Made by a program: the position numbers and the translations under genes. Under the pieces are notes generated by a model, which worked only from the letters and a program-made list of their open reading frames with translations, was not told the DNA's origin and ran no database searches. From Streptomyces sp. NRRL S-87 (GTDB lineage: Bacteria > Actinomycetota > Actinomycetes > Streptomycetales > Streptomycetaceae): 64,000 nt of DNA. The stretch lies in assembly GCF_000719335.1 (NCBI RefSeq), contig NZ_JOGB01000004.1, positions 1-64,000 of the forward strand. The letters run 5' to 3'. This document shows, piece after piece, positions 1 to 8,987 of the stretch (within the stretch, counting starts at the first letter, position 1; each line of letters opens with the position of its first letter).

Positions 1-1
1 G

Positions 2-412
2 GAGGTCGACCCCGCCCAGATCCACCTCTACGGCTGCGCGGCCGTGAAGCCCACCGAGGACGAGGACGTCGTCCGCATCACCGACCTGGTGGAGAAGCCG
101 GGCCCCGGCGAGGCCCCCAGCAACTACGCGATCATCGGACGGTATGTCCTGAACCCCGCCGTGTTCGCCATACTGCGGGAGACCGAGCCGGGCCGCGGCG
201 GCGAGATCCAGCTGACCGACGCCCTGCAGAAGCTGGCCGCCGACGAGACCGTCGGGGGACCGGTGCACGGGGTGGTCTTCAAGGGCCGCCGCTATGACAC
301 CGGGGACCGGGGAGACTATCTCCGGGCCATCGTCAGACTCGCGTGCGAACGTGAGGACCTGGGCCCCGAGTTCCGGACCTGGCTTCGCAGTTACGTCACC
401 GAGGAGATGTAG
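2..412 (+). CDS. galU: UTP--glucose-1-phosphate uridylyltransferase, C-terminal part
   Basis: This is the last 136 residues of GalU, which makes UDP-glucose from UTP and glucose-1-phosphate in the cytoplasm for cell wall and glycogen metabolism. The 5' part lies outside the window and the frame is open to its left edge. Visible family features are the VEKP motif, an NYAIIGRYVL segment, the GGEIQLTDAL motif and the YDTGD sugar-nucleotide segment near the C terminus. The stop codon is 4 nt before the moeA start, so the two genes are probably co-transcribed. The recognition rests on these motifs; the truncation is only an effect of the window edge. Confidence 0.93.
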   Translation, partial: EVDPAQIHLYGCAAVKPTEDEDVVRITDLVEKPGPGEAPSNYAIIGRYVLNPAVFAILRETEPGRGGEIQLTDALQKLAADETVGGPVHGVVFKGRRYDTGDRGDYLRAIVRLACEREDLGPEFRTWLRSYVTEEM

Positions 413-416
413 CACC

Positions 417-1751
417 TTGAGCAGCACCGCACCGCAGGACACCGGCGCCGGCCCGCAGCGGCTCTGGTCGGTGGACGAGCACCTGGCGGACATCCTCGCG
501 GCCGTCCGCCCCCTGGAACCGATCGAGCTCCAACTGCTCGACGCCCAGGGCTGCGTCCTCGTCGAGGACGTCACCGTGCCCGTCGCCCTGCCGCCCTTCG
601 ACAACAGCTCCATGGACGGGTACGCCGTCCGGGTGGCGGACGTCGCCGGGGCGAGCGAGGAGTTCCCCGCGGTGCTGACCGTCGTCGGCGACGTCGCGGC
701 GGGCAGCGGCGAACTGCCCACCGTCCGCCCCGGCGAGGCCGCCCGGATCATGACCGGCGCGCCGCTGCCGCCCGGCGCCGAGGCGGTCGTCCCCGTCGAG
801 TGGACCGACGGCGGCACCGGCGGCGGCGCCGCCACCGGCATGACGGCCGCCAGCCAGGCCCCCGAGGGCGCCGAGGGCGAGGTCCGCGTGCACCGCGCCG
901 CCGAGGCGCGGGCGCACGTGCGCGCACGCGGCAGCGACGTGAAGGCCGGCGCCCTCGCCCTCGAGGCCGGCACCGTCCTCGGACCGCCGCAGATCGCCCT
1001 GCTCGCCGCCATCGGACGCGGCACGGTCCGGGTCCGGCCCCGCCCGCGCGTCGTCGTCCTGTCCACCGGCAGCGAGCTCGTCCAGCCCGGCGAACCGCTG
1101 ACCGAGGGCCGGATCTACGACTCCAACAGCTTCGCCCTGGCGGCCGCCGCCCGGGACGCCGGCGCCATCGCCTACCGCGTCGGGGCCGTCGCCGACGACG
1201 CCGACGGCCTGCGCGCCACCATCGAGGACCAACTGGTCCGCGCCGACCTGCTCGTCACCACGGGCGGCGTCAGCGTCGGGGCGTACGACGTGGTCAAGGA
1301 GGCCCTGTCCGCCGTCGGCGACGAGGACGAGCCCGGCGGCGGCGTCGACTTCCGCAAGCTCGCCATGCAGCCCGGCAAGCCGCAGGGCTTCGGCTCCGTC
1401 GGCCCCGACCACACCCCGCTGATGGCCCTGCCCGGCAACCCCGTCTCCTCGTACGTCTCCTTCGAGCTGTTCGTCCGGCCGGCCATCCGCACCCTGATGG
1501 GCCTGCCCGACGTCAGCCGGCCCAGCGTCCGCGCCGTCCTGAAGGCCGACAAGGCGCTCACCTCGCCGGCCGCCCGCCGCCAGTTCCTGCGGGGGGCGTA
1601 CGACCCGGTCGCGGGCACCGTCAGCCCCGTGGGCGGCTCCGGCTCGCACCTGATCGCCGCGCTGGCCCACGCCGACTGCCTCCTCGTCGTACCCGAGGAC
1701 GCCACCTCCGTGGAGCCCGGGGCCGAGCTCGAGGTGGTCCTGCTCGGCTGA
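417..1751 (+). CDS. moeA: Molybdopterin molybdenumtransferase (gephyrin-like)
   Basis: This 444-residue protein inserts molybdenum into adenylylated molybdopterin, the last step of Mo-cofactor synthesis. I see the MoeA N-terminal domain ([13 protein letters not shown], then [14 protein letters not shown]), the central MPT-binding domain with TGSELV and [11 protein letters not shown], and the C-terminal beta-barrel after [14 protein letters not shown] chose the TTG at 417, just after galU, because an upstream GTG at 294 would overlap galU by more than 100 nt and add residues without family similarity. It is followed 71 nt later by moaC and mog, so three Mo-cofactor genes lie together. Actinomycete annotations often name this protein Glp. 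Confidence 0.93.
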   Translation: MSSTAPQDTGAGPQRLWSVDEHLADILAAVRPLEPIELQLLDAQGCVLVEDVTVPVALPPFDNSSMDGYAVRVADVAGASEEFPAVLTVVGDVAAGSGELPTVRPGEAARIMTGAPLPPGAEAVVPVEWTDGGTGGGAATGMTAASQAPEGAEGEVRVHRAAEARAHVRARGSDVKAGALALEAGTVLGPPQIALLAAIGRGTVRVRPRPRVVVLSTGSELVQPGEPLTEGRIYDSNSFALAAAARDAGAIAYRVGAVADDADGLRATIEDQLVRADLLVTTGGVSVGAYDVVKEALSAVGDEDEPGGGVDFRKLAMQPGKPQGFGSVGPDHTPLMALPGNPVSSYVSFELFVRPAIRTLMGLPDVSRPSVRAVLKADKALTSPAARRQFLRGAYDPVAGTVSPVGGSGSHLIAALAHADCLLVVPEDATSVEPGAELEVVLLG

Positions 1752-1822
1752 ACCCCCTCCGGTGCGGGTACCGTGTCGCCCACACAGGCCCTTGCGGGGC
1801 CCGGACGGGAGCGGCACAGCAC

Positions 1823-2302
1823 ATGAGTACCGAGAGCAAGCTGACCCACATCGACGAGGCCGGTGCGGCCCGCATGGTCGACGTGTCCGAGAAGGCCGTC
1901 ACCACCCGCACGGCACGCGCCAGCGGGCGCGTGCTCGTCTCGCCCCGGGTGATCGAGCTGCTGCGCGGCGAGGGCGTCCCCAAGGGCGACGCCCTCGCCA
2001 CCGCGCGCATCGCCGGGATCATGGGGGCCAAGAGGACCCCCGACCTGATCCCGCTGTGCCACCCGCTCGCGGTCTCCGGCGTCAAGGTCGACCTCACGGT
2101 CGCCGACGACGCCGTGGAGATCCTGGCCACCGTCAAGACCTCCGACCGCACGGGCGTGGAGATGGAGGCCCTCACGGCCGTCGCGGTCGCCGGGCTCACC
2201 GTCGTCGACATGGTCAAGGCGGTCGACAAGGGCGCGGTCATCACCGACGTCCGGGTCGAGGAGAAGACCGGCGGCAAGTCCGGCGACTGGAGCCGGTCGT
2301 GA
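1823..2302 (+). CDS. moaC: Cyclic pyranopterin monophosphate synthase
   Basis: MoaC (159 residues) works with MoaA to convert GTP-derived 3',8-cyclo-GTP to cyclic pyranopterin monophosphate, the first stage of molybdopterin synthesis. The protein has the full usual length and the conserved [24 protein letters not shown] and [11 protein letters not shown] motifs; the KxxP-LCHP and TGVEMEAL regions form the active site of the family. The ATG at 1823 begins the family's normal N terminus ([16 protein letters not shown]). The stop overlaps the GTG start of mog (GTGA), which suggests translational coupling. Confidence 0.96.
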   Translation: MSTESKLTHIDEAGAARMVDVSEKAVTTRTARASGRVLVSPRVIELLRGEGVPKGDALATARIAGIMGAKRTPDLIPLCHPLAVSGVKVDLTVADDAVEILATVKTSDRTGVEMEALTAVAVAGLTVVDMVKAVDKGAVITDVRVEEKTGGKSGDWSRS

Positions 2303-2910
2303 CCCCCCGCGGCGCCGAGGTGCACAGCCACAGCCACGGCCCGGTCCCGGCGGTCGGGAGCGAACCCCCCGTGGCCGGCGAGGCCTGGGCCGAGCAGCCC
2401 CCCGCCGAGCCCGCCCGGGGCATGCGCGCCCTGGTCGTCACCGCCTCCAACCGCGCCGCGGCCGGCGTGTACGAGGACAAGGGCGGCCCGCTGCTCGCCG
2501 AGAGCCTCGCACGGCTCGGCTTCGAGGTCTCCGGCCCCCGCGTGGTGCCGGACGGCGACCCGGTCGAGCGGGCGCTGCGCGACGGCGTCGCGGCCGGTAT
2601 GGACGTCATCCTCACCACCGGGGGCACCGGCATCTCGCCCACCGACCGCACCCCGGACGCCACCGCCCGCGTCCTGGACTACGAGGTGCCCGGCATCCCG
2701 CAGGCCATCCGCGCCGAGGGCCTGGCCAAGGTGCCCACCGCGGCCCTGTCCCGCGGCCTGGCCGGCGTCAGCGGCCACACCCTGATCGTCAACCTGCCCG
2801 GCTCGACCGGCGGCGTGCGCGACGGACTGGCCGTGCTGGAGCGGATCCTCCCGCACGCCGTCGACCAGATCCGCGGCGGCGACCACCCCAGACCGGGGAG
2901 CCCGAGCTGA
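2299..2910 (+). CDS. mog: MogA/MoaB-type molybdenum cofactor protein
   Basis: This protein adenylylates molybdopterin before metal insertion by MoeA. The catalytic domain is recognised by [21 protein letters not shown], the [17 protein letters not shown] nucleotide-binding loop, and LPGSTGG near the C terminus. With the GTG at 2299, which overlaps the moaC stop by 4 nt, the protein has 203 residues and a histidine- and proline-rich leader of about 41 residues (HSHSHG). The alternative ATG at 2422 gives exactly the bare domain. The overlap and coupling favour the upstream start, but the leader has no obvious function. MoaB and MogA cannot be told apart safely from sequence alone. Confidence 0.9.
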   Translation: MTPRGAEVHSHSHGPVPAVGSEPPVAGEAWAEQPPAEPARGMRALVVTASNRAAAGVYEDKGGPLLAESLARLGFEVSGPRVVPDGDPVERALRDGVAAGMDVILTTGGTGISPTDRTPDATARVLDYEVPGIPQAIRAEGLAKVPTAALSRGLAGVSGHTLIVNLPGSTGGVRDGLAVLERILPHAVDQIRGGDHPRPGSPS

Positions 2911-2927
2911 ACCGCCCCTCCTGGCCC

Positions 2928-3533
2928 GTGGTGCTGGCGGACGGCGACGTCGTCCTCCGGCCCATAAGGCTGCGCGACCAACGCGCCTGGCGCGAGGTCA
3001 ACCGCCGCAACCGCGAGTGGCTGCGCCCGTGGGAGGCGACCATCCCGCCGCCCGCGCCCTGGGGGCCGGTCATCCAGCGGCCCACCTACCGGCAGATGGT
3101 CCGACACCTGCGGGCCGAGGCCAACGCGGGCCGCATGCTGCCCTTCGTCATCGAGTACGAGGGCCGGCTGGTCGGTCAGCTCACGGTCGCCGGGATCACC
3201 TGGGGCTCCATGTGCGCCGCCCACGTCGGCTACTGGGTCGACCAGGACGTGGCCGGCCGCGGTGTCATGCCCACGGCCGTGGCCCTGGCCGTCGACCACT
3301 GCTTCCGTACGGTCGGCCTGCACCGCATCGAGGTGTGCATCCGCCCCGAGAACGGCCCCAGCCGGCGGGTGGTGGAGAAGCTCGGATTCCGGGAGGAGGG
3401 GCTGCGGCCCCGGTACCTGCACATCGACGGGGCCTGGCGGGACCACCTCGTCTTCGCGCTCACCGCGGACGAGGTCCCCGAGGGGATGCTGCACCGGTGG
3501 CACGTGGCCCGTCCCGGCACCCCGCAGAAATAA
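2928..3533 (+). CDS. RimJ-type GNAT N-acetyltransferase
   Basis: A 201-residue GNAT-fold enzyme that should transfer acetyl from acetyl-CoA to an amine, in the RimJ/RimL branch that modifies ribosomal-protein N termini; its substrate is unknown. The family signature is the beta-alpha-beta CoA motif QDVAGRGVMPTAVALAV, followed by CIRPENGPSRRVVEKLGFREEG. The listed GTG lacks a good ribosome-binding site. An in-frame CTG at 2907 has GGGGAG about 7 nt upstream and overlaps the mog stop as CTGA, so the true start may be this non-standard codon (adds LNRPSWP). It sits directly behind the Mo-cofactor genes and before sepX. Confidence 0.86.
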   Translation: MVLADGDVVLRPIRLRDQRAWREVNRRNREWLRPWEATIPPPAPWGPVIQRPTYRQMVRHLRAEANAGRMLPFVIEYEGRLVGQLTVAGITWGSMCAAHVGYWVDQDVAGRGVMPTAVALAVDHCFRTVGLHRIEVCIRPENGPSRRVVEKLGFREEGLRPRYLHIDGAWRDHLVFALTADEVPEGMLHRWHVARPGTPQK

Positions 3534-3685
3534 AAAATCTGTTCGAATTATGGTCGGCCCGATTCCGAGTCACCCATAACCTGATCCGAAGAATCACAAA
3601 AAAAGTCGGTGATATCAGCCGGATCGTGCGACACACCGGCCCAATTGGCGGATGCGGTCGCCCGGACCCCTCTACCGTGTGGGGT

Positions 3686-4768
3686 GTGAGCAGCAGCGGC
3701 CTCATCTACGCAGTCATTGTCGGGGCCTGGGCCGCCTACTTGGTGCCGATGTGGCTCCGGAGGCAGGACGAGCTGAACGAGGCCCGTCCGACGGAACGCT
3801 TCTCCACCGCCATCCGGCTGTTGTCCGGCCGGGCGGGGATGGAGCGCCGTTACGCCAAGGGCCTGCGTGAGCGCGGCGAGGTGGCGGAGCCCCGCGTGGA
3901 GCCGGACGCCGTCACGGAAGCGATCAGTTCCGTGGACGTCGACGTCCGGGACTCCGTCGTGCCTCCGACCCGTCCCGAGCCGGCGGTCGTGACGGCCGAG
4001 CGGGCCCGCCGCATCCAGCGCACCAAGGTGCTGGCCCGGCGCCGCCGCACGACGGCGCTCCTCTTCCTCGGCTTCACCTTCGGCGCGGTCGTCGCCGCGG
4101 TGGGCGGACTGCGGTTCCTGTGGGCCCCGGCCGTCCCGGCCGTCATGCTGAGCTCGTACATCGTCTACCTGCGGGTGCAGGAGCGGCGGCGGTTCGCGTT
4201 CACGATGGACCGGCGCCGGGCGGAGGCGGCCGCGCAGCGGCTCCGCGAGAGCCGTCGGCACCCCGCCCCGGACGTCGAGCCGGGTGACGCGCCCGTGCGG
4301 CCCGCCGAGCCCGAGCCGGCGCCCGCCGTCTCGCCGCAGGAGGCCGGGCGGCGCGCGCTGGTCGAACAGACCGACCACGCCGAGTGGGTGGACCAGCAGC
4401 GCGAGCGCGGCCGGGGTCCGGCGCGCGGCGACAGCTGGGAGCCGGTGCCGGTTCCGCTGCCGACGTACGTGACGGCCCCGGTGGCCCCGCGCGCGACCGG
4501 CCCGTCCGTCGCGGACGGCTGGAGCCCGGCGCGCTCCTCGACGGCCGAGCCCACCGACCCGCGCCTGAAGGTGCGGCCGGGCAACCCGTCCGGCACCGCT
4601 CCCGCGAAGGGCGGCCCGCCGCCGACCGGTGCCGCGCAGCCCGGAGAGCCGGGGGCCGCGCCGGGCCAGCAGCGGCCCGCGCCCCCGCGCCGTCCGCGCG
4701 ACCGCGGCCGCACCCCGCTCTTCGACCAGTTCGACCCCGACAACCGCCCCCGCGCCGCCAACGAGTGA
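3686..4768 (+). CDS. sepX: Divisome membrane protein SepX (SepX/GlpR)
   Basis: A 360-residue actinomycete-specific membrane protein. The N terminus has one transmembrane segment (residues about 4-20, GLIYAVIVGAWAAYLVPMW) with a following basic WLRRQDELNEARPTERFSTAIRLL stretch; two further membrane segments lie near residues 123-162, and the C-terminal half is disordered and rich in Pro, Arg and Ala. This architecture and its position after moeA-moaC-GNAT match SepX of Streptomyces, which localises to septa and is needed for hyphal cross-walls and sporulation (known for the family). The start at GTG 3686 has no spaced Shine-Dalgarno, and a weak TACCGT box at 3673-3678 would place transcription start about at the GTG, so translation may be leaderless (inference). 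The 152-bp AT-rich upstream gap is unusual in this window. Confidence 0.85.
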   Translation: MSSSGLIYAVIVGAWAAYLVPMWLRRQDELNEARPTERFSTAIRLLSGRAGMERRYAKGLRERGEVAEPRVEPDAVTEAISSVDVDVRDSVVPPTRPEPAVVTAERARRIQRTKVLARRRRTTALLFLGFTFGAVVAAVGGLRFLWAPAVPAVMLSSYIVYLRVQERRRFAFTMDRRRAEAAAQRLRESRRHPAPDVEPGDAPVRPAEPEPAPAVSPQEAGRRALVEQTDHAEWVDQQRERGRGPARGDSWEPVPVPLPTYVTAPVAPRATGPSVADGWSPARSSTAEPTDPRLKVRPGNPSGTAPAKGGPPPTGAAQPGEPGAAPGQQRPAPPRRPRDRGRTPLFDQFDPDNRPRAANE

Positions 4769-4789
4769 CACGGCGCCCCCGCTCCACCC

Positions 4790-4825
4790 GGCCCCCGCCG
4801 GCGGCTCCCCGCCGCCGCGGGGGCC
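4790..4825 (+). terminator. Hairpin downstream of sepX
   Basis: Arms GGCCCCCGC and GCGGGGGCC pair perfectly, and an inner CGGCGG/CCGCCG pair extends the stem around a CTCC loop. It lies 22 nt after the sepX stop and before the tRNA gene; there is no clear T tract, as is common in Streptomyces. Confidence 0.6.
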
Positions 4826-4906
4826 CTTCGTCTCCTGCTCGATGACCTGCGGGGGAGCGGATTTTGGAGCCGCGCGGATCACCTGCTAATGTTTCACACG
4901 TCGCAA

Positions 4907-4980
4907 GGGCCTGTGGCGCAGTCTGGTAGCGCACCTCGTTCGCATCGAGGGGGTCTGGGGTTCAAATCCCCACAGGTCCA
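4907..4980 (+). tRNA. tRNA-Ala (anticodon CGC)
   Basis: A 74-nt cloverleaf folds by eye: acceptor GGGCCTG/CAGGTCC, D-arm, anticodon stem CCTCG/CGAGG around loop TTCGCAT (anticodon CGC, codon GCG), T-arm TGGGG-TTCAAAT-CCCCA, discriminator A. The acceptor contains a G3-U70 wobble pair, the main identity element for alanyl-tRNA synthetase, which supports the alanine assignment independently of the anticodon. The CCA end is not complete in the DNA (CCA is formed by the last two acceptor bases and the discriminator). It stands alone between sepX and a GNAT gene. Confidence 0.95.
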
Positions 4981-5017
4981 CAAACGACAGTTCTCGGATA
5001 GCTACCGGGAAACGTCA

Positions 5018-5054
5018 CGAGATCCCGCCGGTCGAAAGACCGAGCGGGATCTCG
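5018..5054 (+). terminator. Strong nested hairpin after tRNA-Ala
   Basis: An 11-bp stem CGAGATCCCGC/GCGGGATCTCG encloses a second 5-bp stem CGGTC/GACCG closed by a GAAA tetraloop; only a single A is unpaired between the stems. It starts 38 nt after the tRNA and lies before the convergent GNAT gene, so it can stop transcription from both sides. A short TTT follows on the plus strand. Confidence 0.85.
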
Positions 5055-5099
5055 GCGTTTCAGGCGCCGGTGCCCGGCCCGTGACGCCCGGGGGCGCGG

Positions 5100-5621
5100 T
5101 CAGGAGCCGGGCTGCGCCAGGGGCTTCGCCATGCAGCGGCTGGAGTCGTAGAAGCGGTAGTAGCCGAACTTGTCGCAGAAGTCGTAGCCGCTGGAGCGGT
5201 AGAGGGCGATGGCCTCGGGCTGCTGGTCGCCGGTCTCCAGGACCATGCGGACGCGGCCGGCGGCGCGGGCGGAGTCCTCGAGTGCGGAGAGGATGCGGCG
5301 GGCCAGGCCGAGGCCGCGGGCGCCGGGCACGACGTACATGCGCTTCAGTTCGGCGTCGCCGTCGGAGTAGCCCTCCTCGTTGCGCTCCTGGGCGCGCCAG
5401 CCGCCGCTCGCGACGGGCTCGCCGTCCTCCTCGTCGTACGCCAGCAGGTACAGCCCGTTCGGCGCCGTGAACATCGCCGGGTCGAGCGGCGTCTCGTCGC
5501 CCTCGCCGTCGTAGCGCTCGGCGTACTCCAGCTGCACCTGGTCGTTGAGGCGCACTGCGTCGGGGTGGTCGTACGTGCTGGGGCGGATGGTGATGTTCCG
5601 GCGGCGGGTCTGCTGAGGCAT
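5100..5621 (-). CDS. GNAT family N-acetyltransferase
   Basis: A 173-residue single-domain acetyltransferase of unknown substrate. The CoA-binding motif is KRMYVVPGARGLGLARRIL, followed by an alpha helix and the ALYRSSGYDFCDKFGYY segment that commonly closes the GNAT fold. The N terminus MPQQTRRRNITIRP matches a typical start; the longer open frame upstream would run into the xthA promoter. It is divergent from xthA with about 110 nt between the start codons, and convergent with the tRNA-Ala terminator. Substrate and physiological role cannot be derived from the sequence. Confidence 0.85.
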   Translation of the reverse strand: MPQQTRRRNITIRPSTYDHPDAVRLNDQVQLEYAERYDGEGDETPLDPAMFTAPNGLYLLAYDEEDGEPVASGGWRAQERNEEGYSDGDAELKRMYVVPGARGLGLARRILSALEDSARAAGRVRMVLETGDQQPEAIALYRSSGYDFCDKFGYYRFYDSSRCMAKPLAQPGS

Positions 5622-5733
5622 TCGAACATCGTACTGAGGGGCGACCGGGTAGGCCCGAGGGCTGAGACGGACCCCCTTCCCCGGAGGCGCACGGGTAGGC
5701 TGCACCCGTTTTGTGCGATCTGGGGAGCTTGTG

Positions 5734-6531
5734 TTGCTGACTGTGACGACCGTCAACGTGAACGGCATCCGCGCGGCCGCCAAGAAGGGCCTGGTCCCGT
5801 GGCTGGCCGGGACGGACGCCGACGTGATCTGCCTGCAGGAGGTCCGGGCGGAGGCGGGCCAGATCCCCGACGAGGTGCGCGACCCCGAGGGCTGGCACAC
5901 CGTGTTCGCCCCGGCCGCCGCCAAGGGCCGGGCCGGGGTCGCCCTCTACACCCGCCGGGCGCCCGAGCGCGTGCAGGTCGGTTTCGGCAGCGACGAGTTC
6001 GACGGCAGCGGCCGGTACGTGGAGTGCGACCTGCCGGGCGTCACGGTCGCGAGCCTCTACCTGCCCTCGGGCGAGGCGGGCACGGAGAAGCAGGACGAGA
6101 AGTACCGGTTCATGGGTGAGTTCCTGCCCTACCTGAAGGCCCTCAAGGAGCGCGCGGCCGCCGGCGGCCGCGAGGTCGTGGTCTGCGGCGACTGGAACAT
6201 CTGCCACCAGGAGGCCGACCTCAAGAACTGGAAGACCAACCGCAAGAGCGCCGGCTTCCTGCCCGAGGAGCGGGAGTGGCTCGGCCGGGTGTACGAGGAG
6301 GCCGGGTACGTCGACGTGGTCCGGGCCCTGCACCCCGAGCAGGCGGGGCCGTACTCGTGGTGGTCCTACCGCGGCCGGGCGTTCGACAACGACGCCGGCT
6401 GGCGCATCGACCTCCAGGTCGCGACCCCCGGTCTGGCGGCCAGGGCGGTCAAGGGCTTCGTCGAGCGCGCCGAGACGCACCCCGAGCGGTGGTCCGACCA
6501 CGCACCCGTGACGGTCGTCTACGAGCGGTAG
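5734..6531 (+). CDS. xthA: Exodeoxyribonuclease III
   Basis: A 265-residue Mg-dependent AP endonuclease/3'-5' exonuclease of base-excision repair. Catalytic motifs of the exonuclease-endonuclease-phosphatase fold are all present: NVNGIRAA, the LQEVRAE glutamate near residue 34, GDWNICH near 151 (with the D-x-N pair), and the C-terminal SDHAPV with the catalytic histidine. I prefer the TTG at 5734 because it gives the family N terminus MLTVTTVNVNG and sits 6 nt after GGGGAG; the GTG at 5731 is too close to this site. It ends only 9 bp before the convergent merR gene. Confidence 0.93.
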   Translation: MLTVTTVNVNGIRAAAKKGLVPWLAGTDADVICLQEVRAEAGQIPDEVRDPEGWHTVFAPAAAKGRAGVALYTRRAPERVQVGFGSDEFDGSGRYVECDLPGVTVASLYLPSGEAGTEKQDEKYRFMGEFLPYLKALKERAAAGGREVVVCGDWNICHQEADLKNWKTNRKSAGFLPEEREWLGRVYEEAGYVDVVRALHPEQAGPYSWWSYRGRAFDNDAGWRIDLQVATPGLAARAVKGFVERAETHPERWSDHAPVTVVYER

Positions 6532-6540
6532 GGAAGTCCT

Positions 6541-7299
6541 TCAGGAGCCGGCCGCGGGCGGCCTGAGGCGACGGTCCATCGCCATGGACAGCTCCGCCTC
6601 CACCACGCTCTTCGCCAGCGGCCGCAGCCGGTCCACCGCCTTCACCAGGGACTCCGGGTCCACCGCGTCGGCGGCCGCCGCGCCGGCGGGGGCGGCGTGG
6701 GTCGCGATCAGGTCCGTGAACAGGGCCGCCAGCGCTTCGGCGTGCTCGCGCACCCGGCGGCCGGTCTCCAGGACGACCGCGAGCGGGACCCCCTCGCGCA
6801 CCAGCGCCGAGGACACGTCCAGCAGGCGGCGGCTGACGTGCACGATCTCGTCGCCGTCCACGGCCAGGTAGCCGAGGTCCAGCGAGGCGGCCAGGTTCTC
6901 CGGCGTGACCTCGCCCGCGAAGTAGTCCGCGAGCTCCTCGGGCGTCAGTCGCACCGGGGTCTCCTCGGACCAGCCGAGGCCGTCGCCGTCCAGACCGAGC
7001 AGTTCGCCGAGCTGGTTCACGTCCCGGCCGTTCTCGAAGGCCGCGGTCAGCTCCGCGATGCCGCCCAGGGTGTGGCCGCGGTCCAGGAGCGCGGCGATGG
7101 TGCGCAGCCGGGCCAGGTGGTGGTCGTCGTACCAGGCGATCCGGCCCTCGCGGCGGGGCGGCGGCAGCAGCTTGCGCTCCCGGTAGAAGCGCAGCGTGCG
7201 CACCGTGATCCCGGCCGCATCGGCCAGCTCCTCCGTCCGGTACTCGCGTACCGTGCCCCTGGGCTCCGCGCCGCCGGGTTCCGCCTCATGTTCCGACAC
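6541..7299 (-). CDS. MerR family transcriptional regulator
   Basis: A 252-residue regulator with an N-terminal MerR winged helix (EYRTEELADAAGITVRTLRF, then the YDDHHLARLRTI wing) and a longer alpha-helical C-terminal part without the cysteines of metal sensors. Such proteins usually bind small molecules and activate by twisting the promoter. It is divergent from the monooxygenase-hydrolase-SDR operon, with 155 bp between the starts, so it is the natural candidate regulator (inference from position). No MerR-type 19-bp-spaced promoter could be assigned with confidence in the gap. The effector is unknown. Confidence 0.88.
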   Translation of the reverse strand: MSEHEAEPGGAEPRGTVREYRTEELADAAGITVRTLRFYRERKLLPPPRREGRIAWYDDHHLARLRTIAALLDRGHTLGGIAELTAAFENGRDVNQLGELLGLDGDGLGWSEETPVRLTPEELADYFAGEVTPENLAASLDLGYLAVDGDEIVHVSRRLLDVSSALVREGVPLAVVLETGRRVREHAEALAALFTDLIATHAAPAGAAAADAVDPESLVKAVDRLRPLAKSVVEAELSMAMDRRLRPPAAGS

Positions 7300-7454
7300 A
7301 CCCGCAGCCTAAGCGGTCGCAGGCCGGACCAGGGCAGTCCCGTACCGCCGGTAACTTTCCGGTGCGGACCCCCTACCCATGAGTACGGAGCTGCTCTACG
7401 CTCCATCGTGCCAGTGATTGCTGGCAGAGTCGCGGACTGCGGGAGGGCGGCGGC

Positions 7455-8987
7455 ATGGCCGAGCGCGAGCACGTACGGGTGGCGGTGGTCGGATCCGGAT
7501 TCGGAGGCCTCGGGGCCGCGGTGCGGCTGCGCCGCGAGGGCATCACCGACTTCGTCGTCCTGGAGCGGGCGGGCTCGGTCGGCGGCACCTGGCGCGACAA
7601 CAGCTACCCGGGGTGCGCCTGCGACGTGCCCTCGCACCTCTACTCGTTCTCCTTCGCGCCGAACCCCGACTGGCCGCGCACCTTCTCCGGCCAGCCGCAC
7701 ATCCGCGCCTACCTGGAGCACGTCGCCGACACCTTCGGACTGCGCCCGCACATCCGGCTGAACCACGACGTGCGGATGATGCGCTGGGACGCCGCGGAGC
7801 TGCGGTGGGAGATCGAGACCGCCGGCGGGGACTTCACCGCCGACGTGGTCGTCTCGGCGACCGGCCCGCTGTCGGACCCCAAGACGCCCGACGTCCCGGG
7901 TCTGGACACCTTCCCCGGCAAGGTCTTCCACTCCGCCCGCTGGGACCACGACTACGACCTGCGCGGCAAGCGCGTGGCCGTGATCGGCACCGGTGCCTCC
8001 GCCATCCAAATCGTCCCGGCCATCGCCGGGGAGGTGGCCCGGCTGACGCTCTTCCAGCGGACCCCGCCGTGGGTGCTGCCGCGCACCGACCGGGCGATCA
8101 GCGGGCTGGAGCGCTGGCTGCACCGGCAGCTGCCGGTCACCCGGGCCGCCCGCCGCGGGCTGCTGTGGGGCATCCGGGAGCTCCAGGTCAGCGCCTTCAC
8201 CAAGCGCCCCAACCAGCTCGGCTTCATCGAGGCCCTGGCGAAGAGGAACATGGCACGGGCGGTCAAGGACCCGCAGCTGCGGGCCAAGCTCACGCCCGAC
8301 TACCGGATCGGCTGCAAGCGGATCCTCCTGTCGAGCGAGTACTACCCGGCGGTGGCCCGCCCCGACGTCGACCTGGTGGCCTCCGGGCTGAAGGAGGTCC
8401 GCGGCTCGGTGCTGGTGGCCGCCGACGGTACCGAGACCGAGGTCGACGCCGTCGTCTTCTCGACCGGCTTCCACGTGACCGACATGCCGATCGCCGACCG
8501 GGTCGTGGGCGCCGACGGCCACACCCTCGCGGAGGCCTGGAAGGACGGGATGCAGTCGCTGCGCGGCGCGACGGCCGCCGGCTTCCCGAACTGGATGACG
8601 ATCATCGGCCCGAACACCGGTCTCGGCAACAGCTCGATGATCCTCATGATCGAGTCCCAGCTGAACTACATGGCCGACTACGTGCGCCAGCTGAACGTCC
8701 TCGGCGGTCGCGTGGCCCTGGCGGCCCGGCCCTCGGCCGTGCACACCTGGAACCGCAAGGTGCAGGCCCGGATGGAGCGCACCGTGTGGAACACGGGCGG
8801 CTGCACGAGCTGGTACCTCGACGCGAACGGCCGCAACACGACGGTGTGGCCCGGTACGACGGGCGAGTTCCGGCGCGAGACGCGGGCCGTGGACCTGGGC
8901 GAGTACGAGATCCAGCGCGTCGGGACGCGGGTCCCGGCCCAGGCCTCCGCGGCGAAGCCGGCAACCGCCGAGGGGAGCGCCGCGTGA
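7455..8987 (+). CDS. Flavin-containing (Baeyer-Villiger type) monooxygenase
   Basis: A 510-residue FAD/NADPH enzyme. The FAD-binding GSGFGG motif lies at residues 13-18, the GCACDVPSHLYSFSF segment follows, and the Baeyer-Villiger fingerprint F-x-G-x-x-x-H-x-x-x-W is matched exactly by FPGKVFHSARW near residue 153. A second Rossmann motif (GTGASAIQ) binds NADPH, and the GPNTGLGNSS segment is near the C terminus. Family members insert oxygen next to a ketone to give an ester or lactone. The ATG is followed by an ordinary N terminus. Its stop overlaps the GTG of the hydrolase gene, giving a compact operon that could oxidise a ketone, cleave the ester and process the alcohol. Confidence 0.92.
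   Translation: MAEREHVRVAVVGSGFGGLGAAVRLRREGITDFVVLERAGSVGGTWRDNSYPGCACDVPSHLYSFSFAPNPDWPRTFSGQPHIRAYLEHVADTFGLRPHIRLNHDVRMMRWDAAELRWEIETAGGDFTADVVVSATGPLSDPKTPDVPGLDTFPGKVFHSARWDHDYDLRGKRVAVIGTGASAIQIVPAIAGEVARLTLFQRTPPWVLPRTDRAISGLERWLHRQLPVTRAARRGLLWGIRELQVSAFTKRPNQLGFIEALAKRNMARAVKDPQLRAKLTPDYRIGCKRILLSSEYYPAVARPDVDLVASGLKEVRGSVLVAADGTETEVDAVVFSTGFHVTDMPIADRVVGADGHTLAEAWKDGMQSLRGATAAGFPNWMTIIGPNTGLGNSSMILMIESQLNYMADYVRQLNVLGGRVALAARPSAVHTWNRKVQARMERTVWNTGGCTSWYLDANGRNTTVWPGTTGEFRRETRAVDLGEYEIQRVGTRVPAQASAAKPATAEGSAA

Noticed and set aside
4907..4980. tRNA-Ala as border of a genomic island
   Set aside because: Both flanks are core genes, and no repeat of the tRNA 3' end is visible nearby.
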